DNA of 64,000 bases, from NCBI RefSeq assembly GCF_903992535.2, contig NC_052063.2, forward strand, positions 15,662,583 to 15,726,582, read 5' to 3'. Both the position numbers and the translations under genes were made by a program. Position 1 is the stretch's first letter; every line of letters starts with the position of its first letter. Below are positions 55,725-64,000 of the stretch, in pieces. The notes beneath the pieces were generated by a model. The model did not search any database. It saw only the letters and a list, made by a program, of their open reading frames with translations, and had not been told where the DNA came from. The stretch is from Arvicola amphibius (Eukaryota > Chordata > Mammalia > Rodentia > Cricetidae).

Positions 55725-55883
55725 AGAGCTGGCTGTCAAAATGGATCAGTAAGTGAATGTATTTACCGCGAAGCCTAATGACTCGCATTTAGTGGAAACC
55801 TACAAAGAGAAAGGAGTGAACATTCCTCTACAAGTTGACTTCTGACCTGCATCCTTTCACTGTGATGCACACCTGACTACATA

Positions 55884-55926
<43 letters not shown>
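55725..55926 (+). mobile_element. B3-type SINE, sense, with (CA)n tail
   Basis: 'agctggctgtcaaaatggatcagtaagtgaatgtatttaccgcgaagcctaatgactcgcatttagtggaaacc', 'gagtgaacattcctctacaagttgacttctgacctgcatcc', then (CA)n at 55,886-55,926. Same type as the antisense copies at 34.8 and 43.9 kb. Confidence 0.83.
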
Positions 55927-56028
55927 TAAATGTAACACAGAGCCTTAGTGATTTCCTACAGTTGAAAATATTGCTGTATGTATTTTGTAGCTGAAAGATT
56001 TGTGAATGACATTTTCAAATCCTTTCTT

Positions 56029-56160
56029 CTTCCCTTCCTCCCTCTGTTCTTTCTTTCCTTCTCTCCTTCATTCCTTTCTCTTTTTCCTTCCTTTCCTTCC
56101 TCCCTCCCTCCCTCCCTCCCTCCCTCCCTCCCTCCCTCCCTCCTTCCCTTCCTTTCTTTT
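56029..56160. repeat. (CTTC)/(CCTC)n pyrimidine tract
   Basis: About 130 bp of nearly pure pyrimidine with a run of about 13 CCTC units, abutting the T-rich (tail) end of an antisense B1. Probably an expanded SINE tail. Confidence 0.93.
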
Positions 56161-56312
56161 TAAATTTTATGCCAGAGTCTCACCATGTACTCCAGGCTGG
56201 CCTATATTTCATTTTTACAGACTTGGATGGCATTGACTTGTGTAGAACCTTGTGACTATATCTTTCAGATGCTGAGACTGGAGGCATGCACCACCAGGTC
56301 TTACTTTCTATG
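56161..56312 (-). mobile_element. Degraded B1, antisense
   Basis: 'tttatgccagagtctcaccatgtactccaggctggcctatatttcattttt', 'gatgctgagactggaggcatgcaccaccaggtctta' keep the reverse B1 order, with an insertion in the middle. Old copy. Confidence 0.68.
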
Positions 56313-56527
56313 TTAAAAGGTCTTTAGTTATGCCATACACCTTTAAGGATACCAGAAATACCTATCTGACAGTTAAGTGATCTTACCTCTATCACGTCCT
56401 AAATCTTTGTTGCACTCCAGCTTCCAACGTGGATCCTGCACCGACACACACGGAGGGAAGTAACCAAAGCCTATGCTCTTACGGTTTACATTTAGAATGG
56501 ATGGAATCGCATGATAACCTAATATAG

Positions 56528-56690
56528 TGCAGGATCCAGCTGTGCACATCCATAATCTCACCCCTGGGGAGGAAGAAGCAGGAGGTTCACTACAAATTTT
56601 AAAACAGTCTGTGTGTGAATTGCAAGCCAGACAGGTAATTATATAGAAACCTTGCATCAAAAATTTAATCTAAAAAATGAGAATGGAATA
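56528..56690 (+). mobile_element. Degraded B1/B4-like SINE, sense
   Basis: 'gtgcaggatccagctgtgcacatccataatctcacccctggggaggaagaagcaggaggttcac', 'tgcaagccagacaggtaattatatagaaaccttgcatcaaaaa' follow the B1 sense order. It forms a loose inverted pair with the copy at 56.2 kb. Confidence 0.6.
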
Positions 56691-56789
56691 CAACTCTCCC
56701 AGAAATCTACTCCTAAGAACTAATATAATGTTGATCAGATTGTGACAAGTGGCACAGAGAAAGACAGAAGGGCAAGAAGATGCCATTGA

Positions 56790-57220
56790 GTGAGCTCTCC
56801 CCTGAAGGTCATGGTCACGATGTTCAAAGGCAAGCACAGCTGCTGGAATGCAGGACCCCTGGAGCAGTAGGGTCCTTCTTAATGCACTGTGTCTGGTTGA
56901 TTGGTAAGAGGGAGGAAGAAGTCAGGGATGGGGATAATACTTTCCTGGCTTATTTTCATTCTGAATGAGACAGGTGATCCAGCAAGAGATGTTTATTACC
57001 CCTGATGGGTAGTTCAGCCTTTATGCAGGAGGAGCAGCTTGCTGGTCCTGACTCAGGTTGATGTGCCATGCTTTGTTGACACCCATGGGAGGCCTGCTCC
57101 TTTCTGAATGCAGACAGAGGAGGAGTGGAGGGGTAGGGTAGAGGGAAGCTGGGGGACAGAAGGAGAGGAAGGAGGGGCAACTGTGGTCTGGATTTAAAAT
57201 AGTAATAAAAATAATTAATT
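56790..57220 (+). mobile_element. Rodent L1 (Lx-type) 3'UTR, sense
   Basis: 'acacccatgggaggcctgctcctttctgaatgcagacagaggaggagtgg', a polypurine stretch, 'ggggcaactgtggtctggatttaaaatagtaataaa' match the end of the 3'UTR type at 18.3-18.9 kb. The part before about 56,960 is less certain. Confidence 0.68.
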
Positions 57221-58204
57221 ACAAAAGAATACCCCAGTAAAGTGATAATTTTGGCTTTTGTTCAGAAAACGGGCCATTAGAGAAAAGAAAGGATGCCACT
57301 AAAACTTGGTGATAAACAAACAGAAGGTGCTAGTTCACATACATGTGACTTTTACATATGTAAGGAGCTTAAAAAGCAGCACATGAAACTGAACTAGGAA
57401 AAATTCTGTTCTAATAGTAGGATTGAAGTAAATTAGATGTTGGGTGATAAAGCACATCTGTGATAAATCGTTTCCACATGTTGGAAAGTTTTACAGAAGC
57501 TATCCTAACATAGGTAGCACATGCTATTAATTAAACCATCAGGGGATTAATGTTATTAAGAGAATGGCACTCTCACCAACAATTATTGCCCCACCACATG
57601 TTATGGCTGACGTATCACACTGAATTTCCTTTATCAATTACAAACAGAGGAATTTGGAATTTATCACTTACAAACGGAGGAATGTATTTGTCTGAGTAAA
57701 TGACGAGAGATTTGATTTTGGTAAGCAGTGTACCGCGTTCCTGATAATGCCAGTCACTCTGCTACCAGATGTGTATAAAATTATAAGAATGACACATTTG
57801 AAATTATTGAGACATGTGTTCCATTTTAAGAAAGTAATAGGGGAGATTTATCTCAATGAATTAGGTCCGGGAAATAAATCTTATTTTGAAGTAAGTATTT
57901 TCTAAAAGAACAGAGGACTTAATGATTAGCATGCATTGGTATGGTACTTAGAAAAATGATGGCCCACTTTACACAACAAGCAAATAAAATCGTATAATAA
58001 ATATGTTGATGGCATTCGCCTCCCTCAGCAGCCACTTACTCTCTGAAGTTTGAGCAGTTATGAGTACTCACCTTCACCACTACCCTCTACAAAACATTTC
58101 TCTGATCAAGGTTGGGAAGAGTTTAATTCAATGGATAGGAACATACTATCTAAAATGTAGTTTAATAACATAAACAGTAAAAGAACAGAAGTGTGTTCTC
58201 CTCT
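57221..58204. other. No recognised repeat; possible regulatory DNA
   Basis: About 1 kb with no repeat signature except a 30-bp tandem duplication at 57,630-57,689. A CRE-like TGACGTA lies at 57,608-57,614 and several TAAT cores nearby. No gene. Confidence 0.35.
57630..57689 (+). repeat. 30-bp tandem duplication
   Basis: Two adjacent 30-bp units starting TTTATCA and sharing TTACAAAC and GAGGAAT. The first 24 positions differ at only two sites; the last six have diverged. Confidence 0.85.
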
Positions 58205-58730
58205 AGGGCCTCTCATTTCCCTGGCCGAAGGTTTTGAACCTGCATTCAGTACCAAAAATTAATTCCCTCTTGCGGAACAGGCTTTCAGTTCCATCAAGAG
58301 AGCAGTAAGTTACCCCCATAAGCAGTATTGCCGGTTTTGTACCTTGGGCATTTCTTGCCTGACAGGTTAGTGTTAACATTCATGGCTCAGCTCTTGATAG
58401 TGTTCATGTTTCATGTTATTCAATAGTCTTCAGGGATCCTTCCAGCACTACGGAAGGTAGCCAAGAGGGAGAGTATTCCTTAGTTCAGGTTGATTTCTTT
58501 GTGTTCATAATGGAAATATGTGGGTCTTCAGCAATATAGTCGTAACATCTAATAATGGCTTGGAAACAAGAGAAATGGCAACAATCAGTACTGTTTTGAT
58601 TGCTTTTGGGCCCTCCTAGGCCAATAACATGTAGGGGGATAACACATGCCTAGCACTAAGATTTTTGTTTAATGATTCATGAGAGCAACACGTTTCTCTT
58701 TCATAAAGGATACTTCTGTTCAAACACAAT
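58205..58730. mobile_element. Dispersed rodent repeat, family unassigned
   Basis: 'gcagtaagttacccccataagcagtattgcc', 'ccttccagcactacggaaggtagccaagagggagag', 'tcaggttgatttctttgtgttcataatggaaatatgtgggtcttcagcaatatagtc' follow a repeat I recognise from rodent genomes, and the start region parallels 22,985-23,240. Class not resolved. Confidence 0.5.
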
Positions 58731-58739
58731 TTATATATG

Positions 58740-58870
58740 AAAATGTATTTTAGTAAAATTATATAGTACTTTTCTCCTTTGTTTTAGGTGTAGTTTTGGT
58801 CAACCCACTCCTACTCTCCCCTCTTTCTCCAGTCCCTTGCCCCTGCCTTCTGCCCCTCACCATATCTACT
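58740..58870 (-). mobile_element. Possible L1 3' end, antisense
   Basis: T/A-rich start followed by a C-rich 'cactcctactctcccctctttctccagtccc' tract, resembling the reverse complement of an L1 polypurine 3' end. Weak evidence. Confidence 0.4.
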
Positions 58871-59659
58871 AAAGTGTGGGAGAGAAATACTGAGAGAGGA
58901 GATTTCAATGCGTCTGAGACCTGATACCCCCATCCCCTTGCGTTCCTTGTTGGTGATGAAAGTCACCTGTGCCCCGCACTCTAGGACACTTCCTAATGCT
59001 TTTTAGTGTCTCTGGTTTGTTCTCAGGTCATAACTTGCACCTATGAGGTGATATAACCAGAGAAGTCTGCAATCAAACCACGTAACAACTATGTGGGAAT
59101 TAGAAGCAACTCCCCTCTGAGTTCATAAGTCAGAACAAGCCTTTCCTCTAGGCAGAAGTCCCATTTTCAGGTGGTTTAGGAAGATGCTGGCATTTTAGGT
59201 TGTAAAGGAAGTATGCTTTGACTCCTCAGCCTTGCTTCTGGAGGATCCGACCCCATGCTGGCACACAGGTTTAGTGAATGGAGTTCTCCTTGGATTGAGG
59301 TTCTCATTGTCTCCCTTGAGTACTTTCGTAGAGAGCACAAACAACACAAAGTGCACATAGCAAACCTATAGCTAATGGTTTTCACAGTGGGAAGTCTAAG
59401 CAAGTAATTACGTTAGATAGTATTTAGAGAAGGCGACCTACTGACTGTGATGTTTGTTTGGCTGCTGTTGTTTGGTTTGGTTTTACTTAAAACAAGCGAA
59501 GTCTTTACTGTTGCTAATGAGGTTGTTAGAATGAATTCTTTGTCTAATATAATCATAAAATGAATATTTGCATATGGGTTGTCATGTGCTGATTTTCACA
59601 CATGTGTATATTTTAGAGCTCAAGTCAGAATGCCTGTATTTGTTCAACAGTTGATCATT
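58871..59659. other. No recognised feature
   Basis: No repeat or gene recognised. The 75-codon minus frame at 59,176-59,403 has no domain I know. Confidence 0.35.
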
Positions 59660-59830
59660 TCTTTCTTTTTATAATTTTTCCTTTTCACATATAGTTTTTA
59701 ATGAAATATAATTTTCATACAAAATTTTCTGGTAATGGTTCCCCTCCCCCAACTCTTCCCAGATCCTTTTCATTCACCCAAGTCTACATTTTTTCATTTT
59801 CTTTTACTTATAAAAAATCAATTAAATGAT
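59660..59830 (-). mobile_element. L1 3' end, antisense
   Basis: 'catacaaaattttctggtaatggttcccctcccccaactcttcccagatcc' is the reverse complement of an Lx-type L1 3' end (ggatctgggaagagttgggg...), with a T-rich tail side. Confidence 0.62.
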
Positions 59831-59864
59831 TCCAAATGATATTTTGCTATACTCATCCTGGAAT

Positions 59865-60186
59865 GATCACACAGAAACTATTTTATTTGCAATACCGTTT
59901 GGACAATAGCTTAAGTGTATCGTTAACTTGCTCTTACATCTAGACTTAACCCGTTTTCATTATTTTATATTTTACTATGAGGGCTGTGGCCTACCGGCAA
60001 TGTTCCAGCTGACGACTGTTGCCTTTCTCCTCTGGCGGCCCCATGGCATCTCCCTGACTCCACCTCCTTTCTCCTTCTCTATCTTCTTGGAATTCCCGCC
60101 TTGCTCTATTCTGCTAAGCCGCTGGCCAAAACAGATTTATTCATTAACCGATAAAAGCAACCCACAGACAGAAGGACCTCCCATAA
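59865..60186 (-). mobile_element. LTR-like element, antisense, ends eroded
   Basis: 'cacacagaaactattttatt', 'gctcttacatctagacttaacccg', 'gagggctgtggcctaccggcaatgttcc', 'atggcatctccctgactccacctcc', 'gccttgctctattctgctaag', 'cattaaccgataaaagcaa' align block by block with the solo LTR at 516-885. The TG/CA ends are gone, so no TSD. The 93-residue plus frame across it is incidental. Confidence 0.75.
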
Positions 60187-60953
60187 GTTTTGTCTTAATT
60201 CTTGGTTAAGTCTGTTCATCATTTTAAAGTTATTCCCTTGTGAGTTTTGTATAATGGAGTTTAATCACGTTCACTCACCTTTTCAGTTTCTCTACGATTC
60301 ACCCCTTTGCTCTGTGACTTTGTGTGTCTTCAATTCTTTACTCCTCCTTCCCTCTAACAGGTTTAGACTCATCATACATAATTCATGCTAGTCGTACGCT
60401 TTTCTCAACTGCCAACTGGTCTACTGATCTGGAAACACCCTTCATGAACACTGACTCATATTCTCAGCATTTGTCAATTGCCACTAACTCCTAAGTCTGT
60501 AGTAGATTTATGACTACCTCCCCTCTTCATGCTGGGATTCTTCTTGGATTGAACTTGCTTGGGTTCTCTGTATGCTGTTTCAACTGCTGTTATTCATACA
60601 TGAATCTGCCCCGCAATATCTGGAAAACCCCATTTCTGTGTGGTCATTCGCTACTCCTAGTACTTACGTTCTCCACTCCCCTTCTTCTTTAATGATACCG
60701 GAAAACATGGTTCTGCTTCTTTATGTATGAATTTTTTTTATGTTTTGAGATTATAATGTAATTATAGTATGTCTTCCTCTCCTTCCTCCATTCTAAACTC
60801 CCCATTATACCACTTGTCCATTACGTCTTTCCTTGTCCTATATCAAGTTCATTTTCTATAATTAATACTTTCCATTTGTTATTATTCTTGTCACCATTAG
60901 TGATAAATTGATGGCAACCATGTAGTTTTCTTTTTACCATCTTCAATAAACTT
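60187..60953. other. No recognised feature
   Basis: About 0.8 kb, C/T-rich in parts, no repeat or gene recognised. Confidence 0.35.
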
Positions 60954-61008
60954 TTATTATTATTATTATTGTTATTGTTGTTGTTGTTGTTATTGTTATT
61001 GTTATTAT
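60954..61008. repeat. (TTA)/(TTG)n microsatellite
   Basis: Mixed TTA and TTG triplets. Read on the minus strand it gives the poly-Asn frame. Confidence 0.95.
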
Positions 61009-64000
61009 AAAACCAGGTACTTTCTTGCATATGGTTCATGATTTCTTTAGGTCTCTTGAAGGTAATTATGTGGGTTAATGGTTATGGAACTGGTGTTTTT
61101 ATAGAAAGTGAATCCATAATTAGTTAGCTTTACTCTCGTTATCTTGTTCTGCTTTCAAAGAATTTGAGTATTTGTGAATCAGACCTGAGAGCTGGTAGTA
61201 ATTTTTTTAAAAGATGGAAAAAACAGACACCATCAGGAAAAAGAAAAATGACAGAAACATGGTGTTTTCACACTTCGTATCATGGCCAAAAATTGTTATA
61301 GCTGCCTTAAAAATTGGCAGAAATGTCAGCTGTTATTGAAAAGAGGGGGTTTGCCTCATAAGAGCTTGGGATATTCCCCTAAGTGGCTTGGATGAAACAC
61401 AGAATATTTGAAATTCTTTTGAAGAATGGGTAGGAACTGTTTTAAAGTTTGCTTGACTGTAAATTTTGCCCCCATTGACAGAGACAATGCAGAATGTTGC
61501 TGATTCAACTTTTAATTGTAATATGGCAGATGGAACTATTTAACACATGGCAAAAATTAGAATTCACACTTAGTGTGAATGAAATGGCCCATTTTTAAAT
61601 GTTCATAAGATGAAATCACCCTTCTTTTATTCTTAAAGTGTTAGGTAAAAAATAGTAAATAGGCAGATTATGTGGTGAATTAAAATATGTGAGGTGAAAA
61701 ACCAGTGAGTCATTAAGGGTCTCCAGCATTGTAATAGCTTGTCAGTTTTGTTGGACTAGTGTATATTCACCCATTTTCCATTTCGCTGTATTAAAAATCA
61801 GTTTCCATGTCTACTTAAGATGATATCTACTCGTGAAAGAAACCTTGAGTACACTAGGGAAAGTCTGAATTTCTGGTGGGCATGGCAGTTTGTTAGAGAT
61901 AACAATATTTACTTTTTGGGATGTTTCCATCTCCATCATGTTATATTGTTTTTGGTTTAATATTTAACTTTATTATAGAAGATAAATTCGTGTTTTTATT
62001 ATATTAGCATTATATTAGTTTATGTGCTATAATAAATTTAAATGTATTGTTCAATTATGTGAAAGATGAATTTATTGTATACTCAAATTGCAAGCTGGAA
62101 ACCTTTAAAGATCATGACCCTTCAAAATGATGTATTACTTGAATATATGATCCTATCCAGTAGGGAAAAGACCAGTTCTTCAGAAACTAAACCTTTACTA
62201 ACAGAAATGATGAATGATCACTCTCATTGCATTTATAGCTCCCTAGGTTCATTCATACTGTGTCTCCTTTACCTTTCATTCATTCATACAGTCTTTGTTT
62301 TGTTTCTTATACTCAGTATAATCATACTTCAAGGATGGACTAGTCAATAATATTTGTCTTGATAAGCCAGACAGCCAGGGAGAGTAATTGAATCACTAAA
62401 GGGGTGGGGTTTAATTAACTTTATAAAGTGCATGATTTCTAAGCAAAATGAAACTGACATTTTAAGATAAATCTGTTTTTCTAACCTAAAACCTTCTCAG
62501 CTCTGGGAATATTTGCTAGGTTAGGGGAATATCCTTTACCATAGTACCTTGTATAAGTTTGCACATGGAGGATTGGGTTAGTTTTACTCAGATTTGTAAA
62601 TTTCCTGTTAGTTTAAAGTATGTTTTGTTATCTATTGATTCTTCTTTATCTATTATAATTCTGATTATTTAAAATATGTTCTAGTACAGTTTTCTTTTTA
62701 TACTTTCATTTTTATTTTGCTGTTTTCTAAATTTGGAGAAATAAATAGAAAAAAGTTAAATATCCCGTCATATCTTGAAACATGATTTTGTTTGTTATTA
62801 TTCCGTTTATGGTAAAGGGAGATTTCTTGTCATTATTTACTATCTTTCTGTCCAGAAAATTAAGCGACTCTTCCTCGTAATTAAATATTCTTATTCCAGC
62901 AAATGATACTATTTGTCTACTTGTAAGATATAGATATTAAATTAAGGATACATGAGGCAGTTTATTCACTTTTCTCTGCCAGCTCTTTTGGAGTATTATA
63001 TCTAGTAGTTTCTACTTTGCATTTGCATTATTAATACTTCCGCTTCTGTTTTCCTTCCTAAGTATTTCATAATACTTCACTTTTATTTTCATCAAGGCTA
63101 TTGGGGTATACTTTCTCTAATTTTAATCTTTCTACATAGTATCTACCATAATGATATTTTATTTCTATTTTGGAATCTTGGTGATTAAACTCAGGATCTT
63201 GTGTATAATGAATTTAAGCAGTCTCTTTATGAGCAACTAACACAGACTGAGATTTATCAATTTTAATATCTAAAATGACTCTTCAAAGGATTCTGATGTT
63301 TAAATTGTGAAACAGTACCAGTATCAACAACAAACCATCCAATTATGCTTTAAATTTCCAAGAGAAAATTACTTCTCTTTGCTTTTCAATACTTCACCTG
63401 CATGTCTGTTCTTCAGGTAGCCTTACACACTATTCCTTCATGCCATCATTCCTGTTCCTATGTCAGGAGCTTCTTCTTGTAAGTAGTTTATCTTTTTCAG
63501 TTGTTTGAAAGTTTCAACACAAAACCAGTATTTACAAAAGAGAGTATGATCTCCAAGGTCTAGAACACGAACCCCAGAATGTAATAATATCTTCTTTACT
63601 ATACATATTATTTTTTAAATTATAAGGATATGACTTTAAATATTAGGTAGCAAAGTAATAACACAGTCGGCAAAAATATAAATGTGGTGTCTTTCCTTTC
63701 ATTCCTTGGAAAGACCAAACTAGAAGTGACAGAAAAACTCAAAGTCAAATGCTTATAAACACCAAAGCTTTTGAGATAAATGGGCCATTTGAAAGTTTCT
63801 GATGAATGAAGTTTGTTAACAGTTATGCAAAACAGATGACTCCAACTATTAAAGAATTATGAATATTCATTGTTTACCTTTACATTACAATTGCACTTAC
63901 AATTAATTTATCATTAACAATTAACAAGAGGATTATAATAACACTCTGATTGCAAAGTGCATTAAACACCACAGGAAAATCTTGTACATATGCCTAGAAA
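61009..64000. other. No recognised gene or repeat, AT-rich
   Basis: About 3 kb to the window edge. Strongly AT-rich with no SINE, LTR border or microsatellite longer than about 20 bp. A 94-codon frame at 62,066-62,350 (+) has a hydrophobic C-terminal stretch but lies in T-rich DNA without splice or homology support. Old eroded repeats may be present below my detection limit. Confidence 0.4.

Noticed and set aside
1..64000. A novel gene system (operon, defence island, biosynthetic cluster)
   Set aside because: All recognisable content is vertebrate retroelement and microsatellite DNA; no functional open reading frames were found.

Overview
The window reads as AT-rich, non-coding mammalian DNA, most likely intergenic or a large intron, from a muroid rodent, probably of the hamster/vole/deer-mouse group (Cricetidae). 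The evidence is the repeat content: B1 (7SL-derived) SINEs, B3-type (tRNA-derived, B2 superfamily) SINEs, Lx-type and younger rodent L1 3' ends with polypurine 3'UTRs, and short solo LTRs with 6-bp target duplications. The cricetid call rests on the look of the youngest B1 (26.4 kb) and of the LTR and L1 3'UTR variants. It is from memory of these families, without a database search. I found no protein-coding gene, exon, rRNA, tRNA, CRISPR array or operon. Nearly every long reading frame lies in a microsatellite, a polypurine tract or an L1 remnant.

Layout. 0-7 kb: possible LTR piece, an ERVK-like solo LTR with a perfect 6-bp TSD, an ancient L1M scrap, a 1.1-kb L1 3' end with an inverted 5' part, an inverted pair of B1s, B3 SINEs. 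7-17 kb: mostly unrecognised DNA with short L1 3' ends (9.8, 11.2, 14.3 kb) and two MaLR/URR-like repeats. 17-24 kb: an ancient mammalian L1 split by younger rodent L1 pieces, an (AT)26 tract and further dispersed repeats. 24-27.1 kb: an Lx-type L1 3' end carrying a B1 with a 16-bp TSD and an abutting 5'-inverted L1. 27-33 kb: AT-rich unique-looking DNA, an LTR-like element, a Z-DNA-type tract and L1 fragments. 33-38 kb: (GA)n and (CT)n tracts, two minus-strand solo LTRs with perfect 6-bp TSDs, another LTR-like copy, and three antisense B3 SINEs in a row. 38-43 kb: L1 3'UTR, compound (AT)/(CA) repeat, a two-copy 0.21-kb direct repeat. 43-49 kb: two 5'-inverted L1s (one with a 15-bp TSD), large (CA)/(GA) tracts, a pair of exact 20-bp direct repeats. 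48.9-54.1 kb: a structurally near-full-length but dead L1 (5'UTR, ORF1, ORF2, Lx-type 3'UTR), interrupted by another 5'-inverted L1 with a 16-bp TSD and by a B1. 54-64 kb: microsatellites, SINE remnants, a fragmentary LTR-like element, then AT-rich DNA.

The window shows layered retrotransposition rather than genes working together. The strongest observation is that six L1 insertions (2.0, 9.8, 26.7, 43.5, 46.2, 50.6 kb) have the antisense-then-sense structure expected from twin priming, and five of these have candidate or clear target duplications. I did not find a convincing undescribed biological system. Dispersed-repeat boundaries without TSDs are approximate (about 10-50 bp).
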